From Methanocorpusculaceae archaeon UBA425 (GTDB lineage: Archaea > Halobacteriota > Methanomicrobia > Methanomicrobiales > Methanocorpusculaceae), in NCBI GenBank assembly GCA_002506085.1, contig DAWV01000024.1, positions 16,040 to 21,559 of the forward strand: a DNA stretch of 5,520 bases, written 5' to 3'. The number at the start of each line of letters is the position of its first letter. The first letter of the stretch is position 1. Positions 1-4,455 of this stretch are shown in pieces. A model generated the notes under the pieces. The model was not told where the DNA came from, did no database searches, and worked only from the letters and a program-made list of their open reading frames with translations. The position numbers and the translations under genes were made by a program.

Positions 1-25
1 CGTGTTTTCCGTGTGATGATACAAT

Positions 26-61
26 CATCAAAAAGAATCCCATACAAGAAATCGAAGTATA
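26..61. repeat. Dispersed 36-base repeat, copy 1
   Basis: This stretch matches 4456-4491 in the same orientation at 31 of 36 bases, with no gaps. Both copies share the core catcaaaaagaatccc and end in gaagta-(t/c)-a. One plus frame gives SKRIPY-x-K-x-KY-x-Q in both copies, and one minus frame gives TS-(I/V)-SC-x-GFFLM. It could therefore be the remnant of a short coding segment, but neither frame continues as a recognisable gene. Function unknown. Confidence 0.6.
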
Positions 62-64
62 ATC

Positions 65-93
65 AAATAAAAAGCATGAATCCTGCTTTATTT
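65..93 (+). other. A/T-rich hairpin, possible 3' end of an upstream transcript
   Basis: AAATAAA (65-71) pairs with TTTATTT (87-93) and GCA (74-76) with TGC (84-86), with two bulged A bases and a 7-base loop. A short T run follows at 103-107. It may end a transcript entering from the left edge. Archaeal termination does not require a hairpin, so this is only suggestive. Confidence 0.35.
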
Positions 94-129
94 CATCTCC
101 TATTTTTCACCCCCCACAGTACACCCGCT

Positions 130-181
130 CGCAAACTTTCAGTTTGGTTGGCTAAGGGCGAGCCTATCGGCTCACCCCGCC
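130..181. repeat. Compound palindromic repeat, 52 bases, intergenic copy
   Basis: The order is hairpin CAAACT-TTC-AGTTTG, then GCTAAGGG (151-158), then hairpin GAGCC-TATC-GGCTC, then CCCCGCC. The segment inside the nuclease gene at 3369-3420 is also 52 bases and has the same order: CGCAA-type hairpin, GCTAAGGG, GAGC/GCTC-type hairpin, CCCCGCC. The stems differ in sequence but keep pairing. This resembles short dispersed palindromic elements of the REP or RPE kind; the comparison is by architecture only. Confidence 0.55.
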
Positions 182-192
182 TCAGCTGAGGC
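179..192. repeat. Perfect 14-base palindrome
   Basis: GCCTCAGCTGAGGC reads the same on both strands. It abuts the palindromic repeat just upstream and is followed by two CCTTCGG-containing G+C-rich segments. It may be a protein site or part of the repeat cluster; nothing in the sequence decides. Confidence 0.5.
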
Positions 193-251
193 CGCCCCTT
201 CGGGTCAGCCCTTCGGAGCACCCCCTCATAACTCCTCATGAAAAAAGATGA

Positions 252-268
252 TAGTCAGACTCTGACTA
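252..268. other. Short perfect hairpin in the FKBP upstream region
   Basis: TAGTCAG (252-258) and CTGACTA (262-268) form a perfect 7-base stem with loop ACT. It lies about 105 bases before the FKBP start codon and upstream of the likely TATA element, so it is more likely a protein-binding dyad or chance hairpin than part of the mRNA leader. Confidence 0.35.
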
Positions 269-305
269 CCCGCAGATCTCATTTCAGCCCGTGCCGGCAG
301 TAAAC

Positions 306-313
306 AATAATAC
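306..313 (+). promoter_or_regulatory. Possible archaeal TATA box for the FKBP gene
   Basis: The A/T-rich AATAATAC would place a transcript start near 333-338 and leave a leader of about 38 bases before the ATG at 374. The match to the archaeal TATA consensus is weak. CATATA at 354-359 is too close to the start codon to be the TATA box of this mRNA. Confidence 0.3.
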
Positions 314-362
314 AATCGATTCGCATTCCCCAACTATCATAAGGAATGAGGTCACATATAGT

Positions 363-367
363 AAGGA
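363..367 (+). promoter_or_regulatory. Ribosome binding site of the FKBP gene
   Basis: AAGGA lies 6 bases before the ATG at 374, a normal spacing for an archaeal Shine-Dalgarno site. It supports this ATG as the start. Confidence 0.5.
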
Positions 368-373
368 ATTCGT

Positions 374-1084
374 ATGGCTATCGAAAATGGTACATATATT
401 AAACTCAGCTACACCGGATCTGTGAACGGCGTTGCCTTCGATACAACCGACAGTGACGTTGCAAAGACCGCAAAAATCTTCCGTGAAAATGCAGTCTATG
501 GTCCGTCCGTCGTCAAAGTAGGTGCAGGACACCTTCTTCCGGGACTCGATGAGGAACTTGCAGGCAAGGAAATCGGCAAGGAATATACCGTTGTTCTTCC
601 AGCAGAGAAGGCATTCGGCGAGCACAAGACCGAGGATATGAAAGCAGTCGATAAGAAGGCTTTCGAGAAGAAACCCGAACTATTCGAGCGTGTAAAAATC
701 GAGGGACGTGATGGTGTTGTTGTAAATAAAATCGGCAGCAGATTCCTCGTTGATTTCAACCACCCGCTTGCAGGTCAGGAAGTTACCTATGTTTATACGA
801 TCGAGAGTATTGTCGAGGATGGAACCGAGAAGCTCACCGGTATCATCAAACTCATTACCGGCCGTGATATGAAAGTCGATGCATCTGATAAGACCTTTGT
901 TTCAATCGAGATTCCGGCAATGATGGCGATGTATAATCAGAACTGGTTTATGACCCAGTACATGATTTCCCAGGAAGCATTCGCAGATTTCCCTGAAATC
1001 GAGAATGTGAAATTCGTCGAGTCTTTCCCGCGCCCAAAGGCGAAGACCGAGGAAGAACCTGCTGACGTGAAAGCAGCAGAATAA
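374..1084 (+). CDS. Long-type archaeal FKBP peptidyl-prolyl cis-trans isomerase / chaperone (SlyD-like)
   Basis: Predicted cytoplasmic 236-residue FKBP-family isomerase with chaperone activity (function known for the family). Residues 6-24 carry the first FKBP strand block, ending in the typical VAFDTT-like motif. Residues 49-82 hold VGAGHLLPGLDEELAGKEIG and the following VVLPAEKAFGEH block. Roughly residues 85-125 form the inserted-in-flap (IF) chaperone domain, and 126-146 return to the FKBP core (VDFNHPLAGQEVTYVYTIES). Residues 150-220 are the extra C-terminal domain of long archaeal FKBPs, ending in a charged tail rich in K, E and A. No signal peptide or membrane segment is seen. The length fits the long class (about 26 kDa). 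Start ATG is supported by AAGGA 6 bases upstream. Codon choice is strongly biased (many GTC, ATC, AAG, GAA), unlike the next gene, suggesting high expression. The radical SAM gene follows after 27 bases. Confidence 0.93.
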   Translation: MAIENGTYIKLSYTGSVNGVAFDTTDSDVAKTAKIFRENAVYGPSVVKVGAGHLLPGLDEELAGKEIGKEYTVVLPAEKAFGEHKTEDMKAVDKKAFEKKPELFERVKIEGRDGVVVNKIGSRFLVDFNHPLAGQEVTYVYTIESIVEDGTEKLTGIIKLITGRDMKVDASDKTFVSIEIPAMMAMYNQNWFMTQYMISQEAFADFPEIENVKFVESFPRPKAKTEEEPADVKAAE

Positions 1085-1111
1085 TCCTATCATTTTTATG
1101 ACGGACTTGCC

Positions 1112-2116
1112 ATGAACAAGCATCCCGCCAGACTCTGGAAAATTTCCGGAGATAAGATTTCCTGCGGGGTTTGCGCCAGGAGATGTAAAATTGCCGAGGG
1201 CAAGAGAGGATTCTGTGGCGTTCGGGAAAATATCGGAGGGACTCTTTTTGCACTTTCTTACGGGCTCTTGACGGCAGTAAATGTCGACCCGATTGAAAAA
1301 AAGCCATTGTATCATTTTTTACCCGGAACGACGACGTTTTCCGTGAGCAGTTTCAGTTGTAATTTTACCTGTAAGCATTGTCAGAATTATGATTTGTCCC
1401 AGAGACTGGATGTTGCGTCGACGTATGTTTCTCCGGAAACGGTTGTCTCGGAGGCAAAGGCGTCCGGGGCGGAGAGTATTTCGTTTACGTATAATGAGCC
1501 GACGATTTCGTTTGAATATGTATATGATACGGCGAAACTCGCGAAGGAGCACGGGCTTACGTCGACGTTTATTACGAACGGGTATCTGACGGAGGAGGCG
1601 CTGCGTGAGCTGGCTCCGTTTCTCGGGGCGATTCGGATTGATCTGAAGGCGTTTACGGATGATTTTTATAAGAAGGTCTGCGGGGCGAGGCTTCAGCCGG
1701 TTCTTGATACGATTCTTCTTTCAAAGGAGCTGGGACTCCACCTCGAGCTGGTGACTCTCGTGATTCCGGGGTATAATGATAGTCCAAAGGAGATTGATGA
1801 GATGCTTAACTGGGTGGTGAAGAATCTGGGAACGGCTGTTCCGCATCATTTTACGGCGTTTATGCCGATGTACCAGATGCAGGATGTTCCAAGGACGCCG
1901 TTTTCGACGCTTGACCGGATTTTCCGTCAGGCGAAGGAGCATGGACTTTTGTTTCCATATGTGGGGAATATGATGCACGAGGAGGGGGCGAGGACGATTT
2001 GCCCGGAGTGCGGGGAGCTTCTGATTGAACGGAGCGGGTTTGCAGCAAAGGTCCCGGGGATGAAGGAGGGATGCTGCAAAAAGTGCGGGCGGAAGATCGA
2101 AGGGGTTTTCAACTAA
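1112..2116 (+). CDS. amrS: AmmeMemoRadiSam system radical SAM enzyme (AmrS-like; PFL-activase homologue)
   Basis: A 334-residue radical SAM protein of the family often mislabelled pyruvate formate-lyase activating enzyme. The signature cluster motif is C83-x3-C87-x2-C90 (CNFTCKHC), expected to bind a [4Fe-4S] cluster and S-adenosylmethionine. An N-terminal cysteine block has C18, C21, C25 and C35, with KRGFCGVREN as a hallmark of this family. FTYNEPT (125-131) and DLKAF (177-181) are typical barrel motifs. The C-terminus has C297-x2-C300 and C322-x2-C325, a zinc-ribbon-like tail that not all homologues have. The family partners AMMECR1 and MEMO domain proteins; neither is in this window and the substrate is not settled as far as I know. 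The start matches the family N-terminus, yet no Shine-Dalgarno site precedes it, so coupling to the FKBP mRNA is plausible. Codon use is heavy in GCG, ACG and TCG from about codon 100 on. Confidence 0.9.
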   Translation: MNKHPARLWKISGDKISCGVCARRCKIAEGKRGFCGVRENIGGTLFALSYGLLTAVNVDPIEKKPLYHFLPGTTTFSVSSFSCNFTCKHCQNYDLSQRLDVASTYVSPETVVSEAKASGAESISFTYNEPTISFEYVYDTAKLAKEHGLTSTFITNGYLTEEALRELAPFLGAIRIDLKAFTDDFYKKVCGARLQPVLDTILLSKELGLHLELVTLVIPGYNDSPKEIDEMLNWVVKNLGTAVPHHFTAFMPMYQMQDVPRTPFSTLDRIFRQAKEHGLLFPYVGNMMHEEGARTICPECGELLIERSGFAAKVPGMKEGCCKKCGRKIEGVFN

Positions 2117-2163
2117 GGTCGCCCCTCTTCCACACAAAAAACGTAATTTCTACTCAAAAAACA

Positions 2164-2175
2164 CCCCCTCCTGAC
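2164..2175. repeat. 12-base direct repeat, copy 1
   Basis: CCCCCTCCTGAC recurs exactly at 2286-2297 inside the left arm of the inverted repeat. Both copies follow an A-tract ending in AC (AAAAAACAC here, AAAAAAAGATAC there). This may be a partial duplication of the arm. Confidence 0.5.
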
Positions 2176-2200
2176 AGGCAAAAAACCACCCTCGAAAGGG

Positions 2201-2226
2201 AAATACGCCCAATCCTTCCGTATTTT
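2201..2226. promoter_or_regulatory. Left flanking dyad, AAATACG-N11-CGTATTT
   Basis: AAATACG (2201-2207) and CGTATTT (2219-2225) form a dyad with an 11-base spacer. The same dyad with the same spacer occurs at 2547-2573, at the exact mirror position about the centre of the large inverted repeat (2386.5). Each dyad lies where a transcript from the adjacent outward TATA box would begin, which would suit an operator. The operator role is inferred. Confidence 0.45.
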
Positions 2227-2245
2227 CCCGGGAACACACATCTAC

Positions 2246-2253
2246 TATATAAA
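2246..2253 (-). promoter_or_regulatory. Candidate outward TATA box in left arm
   Basis: Read on the minus strand this is TTTATATA, a strong archaeal TATA box. A transcript would start near 2220-2226 and run left, antisense towards the 3' end of the radical SAM gene. No gene lies in that direction before 2116. Its mirror copy is at 2520-2527. Confidence 0.35.
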
Positions 2254-2305
2254 TCAAGTAGATATACATGTAGAAAAAAAGATACCCCCCTCCTGACTAC
2301 GTCCG
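2246..2305. repeat. Long inverted repeat, left arm
   Basis: This arm is the reverse complement of 2468-2527, with 60 bases on each side and no gaps. The outer 26 bases (2246-2271) match perfectly. The outer 43 (2246-2288) match at 41 positions, the next 7 do not match, and the inner 10 (ACTACGTCCG, 2296-2305) match perfectly. The loop is 162 bases. On the minus strand this arm carries a T7 tract and then TTTATATA facing outward (left). The conserved features suggest mirrored regulatory units; function unknown. Confidence 0.85.
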
Positions 2306-2330
2306 TAAGTAAGTAAATACGGACTGAAAA

Positions 2331-2355
2331 ATTGCTCAACAATGACTTTTTTTTT
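2331..2355 (+). terminator. Possible plus-strand terminator, small hairpin and T9
   Basis: ATTG-CTCAA-CAAT (2331-2343) precedes a run of nine T bases (2347-2355). T-tracts are sufficient for archaeal termination, and this is the first strong one on the plus strand after the radical SAM gene. It may end that transcript, leaving a 3' tail of about 235 bases. Confidence 0.35.
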
Positions 2356-2370
2356 ATCTATATTGTCTCT

Positions 2371-2459
2371 TATTATTATTATTATTATTTTATGTACAGT
2401 ACAGAAGAGAGAGAGAGAGAGGAGAAACTCAGCTATCCATCTATCTATTCATCTATCTG
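2371..2459. repeat. Cluster of three microsatellites in the inverted-repeat loop
   Basis: Three simple repeats lie side by side: (TAT)6 at 2371-2389, (AG)8 at 2406-2421, and an imperfect CTAT/ATCT tetranucleotide tract at 2434-2459. TGTAC-A-GTACA sits between the first two. Such a cluster is unusual in an archaeal chromosome, and no reading frame spans it, so it is not coding phase variation. Confidence 0.75.
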
Positions 2460-2462
2460 TTT

Positions 2463-2476
2463 ACGTCCGGACGTAG
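2463..2476. promoter_or_regulatory. Perfect 14-base palindrome at inner edge of right arm
   Basis: TACGTCCGGACGTA is fully self-complementary. In the left arm the equivalent place has GTCCGTA (2301-2307) and TACGGAC (2318-2324), a dyad around an AGTAAGTAAA spacer. Both could be operators for the same dimeric regulator; this is inference. Confidence 0.4.
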
Positions 2477-2527
2477 TTTTACCCGGGGTATCTTTTTTTT
2501 AACATGTATATCTACTTGATTTATATA
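2468..2527. repeat. Long inverted repeat, right arm
   Basis: Partner of 2246-2305. In order on the plus strand it contains CGGACGTAGT, then GGGGTATC and a T8 tract (2493-2500), then the 26-base perfect arm ending in TTTATATA. A transcript leaving the loop rightward would meet the T8 terminator, and a new outward promoter would follow it. The left arm repeats this order in mirror image. Confidence 0.85.
2520..2527 (+). promoter_or_regulatory. Candidate outward TATA box in right arm
   Basis: TTTATATA faces right; a transcript would begin near 2547-2553, inside the right dyad. Only short open frames follow, and the next gene is on the opposite strand. If active it would make a non-coding RNA or RNA antisense to the nuclease 3' end. 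Confidence 0.35.
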
Positions 2528-2546
2528 CAATGAGCCCAGTCCATCA

Positions 2547-2573
2547 AAAATACGTCGAATCCAGCCGTATTTT
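2547..2573. promoter_or_regulatory. Right flanking dyad, AAAATACG-N11-CGTATTTT
   Basis: AAAATACG (2547-2554) and CGTATTTT (2566-2573) form an 8-base dyad with an 11-base spacer, the mirror partner of 2201-2226. The spacers are not alike (CCCAATCCTTC and TCGAATCCAGC), so the half-sites and their spacing are what is kept. Confidence 0.45.
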
Positions 2574-2580
2574 ATTTTTA

Positions 2581-2624
2581 CCCACAAAAAATAACCAAAA
2601 ATAACCACAAAAAATCCATCAAAA
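2581..2624. repeat. Spaced A-tracts, likely curved DNA
   Basis: A-tracts centred near 2588, 2599, 2611 and 2622 are about 10.5-12.5 bases apart, separated by TAACC-like units. A-tracts spaced near the helical turn bend DNA intrinsically. They lie just outside the right dyad of the inverted repeat. Confidence 0.4.
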
Positions 2625-2803
2625 TTCATCGCCGAAGGCCCAAACTGAAATCGAAACACCAATTTATGAATGGAAACCTATGGTTTTTCGAACAATATTT
2701 CCACTCGCAAAAAAGGAGTCTCAACTAGAACCACCTGCTCCCCGATTCATCCGATAACCAAACCCGGGAAACACCGGAACACAGCCCTCACCCGAAGAAA
2801 ATA

Positions 2804-2853
2804 GGGGGCGCAATACGACGGCGGACGTACTCGAAGGCTTCGAGTATCCCCGC
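2804..2853. repeat. Dispersed repeat module B, copy 1, with hairpin
   Basis: This stretch aligns with 4536-4577: GGGG-GCGcAATACGACgGC, then the shared GTACTCGAA, then TCCCCGC. This copy has an additional segment that completes the hairpin TACTCGAA-GGC-TTCGAGTA (2828-2846, 8-base perfect stem). It begins about 60 bases past the nuclease stop codon. There is no adjoining T-tract, so termination is unproven. Confidence 0.5.
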
Positions 2854-2911
2854 GGTCCTTTTGGCTCTCCGGCGAATCCATAGCTTCACTAATCCGGAAC
2901 CGTATATCCTC

Positions 2912-3373
2912 TTATCTTCTCTCATACCTCATCTCCTCCTCCCGCATGACCCACTCAGCCATGAGTTTTACAAGTTCTTCCTCCTTTGGCAGACACAACA
3001 TATACTTCGCCGCAAAAATCTGCGGCTTCCCCTCAGGAAGGGTATATCTGACAAGCGTCTCCGATTTATCCGCACACAGAACGATTCCTATCGGGGGATT
3101 ATCTCCCTCGTTCATCATTTCCCGCGTATAATAATTCACATACATCTGCATCTGGCCCAGATCCTGATGCGTCAGCTTTCCTGTCTTCAGATCAATCAGA
3201 ACAAAACACTTCAGAATATAATTGTAAAACACCAGATCGATGTAAAAATCATCAGTATCAAATCTGAGACGCTTCTGCCGTGCCACAAACGAAAACCCTC
3301 TGCCGAGCTCCAAAAGAAACTTCTGCAGATTCGAAATAAGAGCCGACTCAAAACAAAACCCGTGCCCACGCAA
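2912..3373 (-). CDS. C-terminal half of a YhcG/DUF1016-type PDDEXK nuclease (separated by an in-frame stop)
   Basis: This 153-residue frame is the PDDEXK nuclease domain of the YhcG/DUF1016 family. ESALISNLQKFLLELGRGF (9-27) is the family's domain opening. Catalytic candidates are D46 in FYIDLVFY, D61 and K63 in IDLKTGKL, and Q70/Q74 in HQDLGQMQMY. It is in the same frame as the upstream N-terminal half, separated only by TAA at 3380-3382. The earliest possible start is TTG at 3373. AAGGAGG overlaps the stop but ends one base before this TTG, too close for normal initiation, and no other ATG, GTG or TTG follows in frame before the conserved domain. It may be made by reinitiation, by read-through, or not at all. 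The nuclease core shows no decay. An open frame on the opposite strand (2861-3400) is its shadow. Confidence 0.75.
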   Translation of the reverse strand: MRGHGFCFESALISNLQKFLLELGRGFSFVARQKRLRFDTDDFYIDLVFYNYILKCFVLIDLKTGKLTHQDLGQMQMYVNYYTREMMNEGDNPPIGIVLCADKSETLVRYTLPEGKPQIFAAKYMLCLPKEEELVKLMAEWVMREEEMRYERR

Positions 3374-3420
3374 GCCTCCTTAGTCGGCTTGCTTTGCTAA
3401 GGGAGCTAAAGCTCCCCGCC
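3369..3420. repeat. Compound palindromic repeat inserted in the nuclease gene
   Basis: Read on the plus strand: hairpin GCAAGCC-N9-GGCTTGC, then GCTAAGGG (3396-3403), then hairpin GGGAGC-TAAA-GCTCCC, then CCCCGCC. An alternative stem CCTTAG/CTAAGG overlaps the first hairpin. The architecture and 52-base length equal 130-181. It sits exactly in the linker between the DUF1016 N-terminal domain and the nuclease domain. It supplies about 15 extra codons, one of them TAA on the gene's strand, and keeps the frame. Confidence 0.65.
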
Positions 3421-3976
3421 CCAGAAACTCCAGAACATACGGATCTTTGAGAATCTTCTCATACTCTGACTTTGGCTCCGTTCGTTCGATCTCCTCTTTG
3501 ACTCCTTTTTTATCCCTGCTCACCAAAAGCCGTTCATAAAAAAATGTCGTAATCTGCCGTTCCAGCTGACGGGTGCTCCAGTTCGCCTTCACGCACTCAT
3601 CCAGATAAAACGCCCGTGCCTTTTCATTTTCCACCCGCATCAAGAGCCGGTAATGCGTCCAGCTCAATTCGAGACGCAGTGCGTCTCGTTTTGGAAACAT
3701 CACATAAAACTGCCGCATGTGACGCATATTTGACACATCAAAGCCTTTTCCAAACTCCGCTGTGAGCCTTTTTGAAAGATACTTCAGCAACCCTTCGCCA
3801 TACCCGGCACGTCCCTCTCCTCCCGACGCCCCGACCACCTGCCGGCCGATATCCCAGTACGCAAAGACCATCGCAGAATTCACTGCACGGCTGACCGATG
3901 ACTGAGCTGCAAGGATGGTGCTTCTAACAGAACCATACGTATCTGTGAGCACATCATAATCGGGCAGATCAGTCAT
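3380..3976 (-). CDS. N-terminal half of a YhcG/DUF1016-type nuclease (DUF1016_N domain)
   Basis: This 198-residue product is the family's N-terminal domain, thought to act in DNA or partner recognition (inference). Family motifs visible: NSAMVFAYWDIGRQVV (33-48), YGEGLLKYLSKRL (59-71), FDVSNMRHMRQFY (79-91), LSWTHYRLLMRVEN (104-117) and NWSTRQLERQI (132-142). DPYVLEFLG (178-186) normally runs on through a short linker to the nuclease domain; here the linker becomes RGALAPLAKQAD and stops. Intact relatives are single chains of roughly 330-350 residues, about the sum of both halves. The start ATG overlaps the stop of the upstream small gene (ATGA), so translation is probably coupled. GGGAAG just upstream may serve as a weak ribosome site. 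No frameshift is needed to rejoin the halves, only loss of one TAA. Confidence 0.8.
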   Translation of the reverse strand: MTDLPDYDVLTDTYGSVRSTILAAQSSVSRAVNSAMVFAYWDIGRQVVGASGGEGRAGYGEGLLKYLSKRLTAEFGKGFDVSNMRHMRQFYVMFPKRDALRLELSWTHYRLLMRVENEKARAFYLDECVKANWSTRQLERQITTFFYERLLVSRDKKGVKEEIERTEPKSEYEKILKDPYVLEFLGRGALAPLAKQAD

Positions 3977-4284
3977 TTCTTCCCTGCATCATACGCCGCA
4001 AACCCCCGGACCAATAGCGCGTGATAATAATCATTCTTGTCCATATCAGGATCATAATACACCATATCGGTGCGTCCGTTCTCATCTTTTTCACACAAAA
4101 GCCCCAGATCGAATATTATCCGGACAGCTTCGCCGATAGGTTTTCCGAGCTCACGGCTGAGTGCATACAACCGGTTTTTATGTTCCATGGTCAGACGGAA
4201 ATCCAGGATATATGGATTCTTTGTGAAAGGATTCAGACTTCGCCGGATACCGAATTTTTTCTTCAAATAAAATGGATCATCCAT
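3973..4284 (-). CDS. Small protein with ribbon-helix-helix-like segment, operon partner of the DUF1016 nuclease
   Basis: A 103-residue protein not assigned to a named family. Residues 25-61 fit a ribbon-helix-helix pattern: a strand (YILDFRLT), a helix (MEHKNRLYALSRELG), a turn at KPIG and a second helix (GEAVRIIFDLGL). Such domains dimerise and bind DNA, often as antitoxins or repressors. The N-terminus is basic (KKKFGIRR) and the C-terminus acidic and tyrosine-rich (DMVYYDPDMDKNDYYHALL). Its stop overlaps the nuclease start by ATGA, so the two are one operon and probably made in ratio. A TATA box centred about 27 bases before the ATG implies a leaderless or nearly leaderless mRNA, and this supports the chosen start. 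By position and fold it could be an autoregulator or antitoxin of the nuclease; this is inference, and a structural role in a nuclease complex is also possible. Confidence 0.7.
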   Translation of the reverse strand: MDDPFYLKKKFGIRRSLNPFTKNPYILDFRLTMEHKNRLYALSRELGKPIGEAVRIIFDLGLLCEKDENGRTDMVYYDPDMDKNDYYHALLVRGFAAYDAGKK

Positions 4285-4307
4285 ATTCCTATATTTTCAG
4301 CCGGGAA

Positions 4308-4315
4308 TATTTATA
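4308..4315 (-). promoter_or_regulatory. TATA box of the small-protein/nuclease operon
   Basis: On the minus strand this reads TATAAATA, preceded by a G-rich stretch. Its centre is about 27 bases upstream of the ATG at 4284, so transcription should begin at or within a few bases of the start codon, a leaderless arrangement common in archaea. Confidence 0.6.
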
Positions 4316-4455
4316 CCCCCGACCGCGCGGTGCGATAATGCCTCAGGAATGAGGGAAAATGCCGTTCTCACTCAGAGAAATAGGTTACGAAAAATGGAAA
4401 AATCATGACTGAGGGTGACCCGTGGGACCAAGGCTTTGCCTTGCAGGGATGCGGC

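Larger units (their letters stand above)
2117..2911. other. 795-base intergenic region dominated by a long inverted repeat
   Basis: I see no convincing gene here; open frames are short, lack ribosome binding sites and have no recognisable motifs. From left to right it holds three CAAAAAAC tracts (about 2135-2186), a long symmetric inverted repeat (2201-2572) with microsatellites in its loop, spaced A-tracts (2586-2624), about 180 bases without visible structure, and a repeat module with a hairpin (2804-2853) next to the nuclease gene's 3' end. Confidence 0.7.

Noticed and set aside
1..189. Plus-strand frame open from the left edge
   Set aside because: It runs through the 36-base repeat and palindromic repeat and ends in the palindrome at 179-192. 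The product has no recognisable motif, so it is not evidence of an upstream gene.
902..1315. Minus-strand open frames over the FKBP/radical SAM junction
   Set aside because: They are shadows of two confidently identified genes.
2116..2241. Short leftward frame beginning at 2241 in the left arm (42 codons)
   Set aside because: Its ATG lies upstream of the start expected from the adjacent TATA box, and it has no ribosome site or motif.
2861..3400. Long plus-strand open frame of 179 codons
   Set aside because: It is antisense to the nuclease half, whose family motifs and catalytic residues are clear. The product has no motif and no ribosome site.
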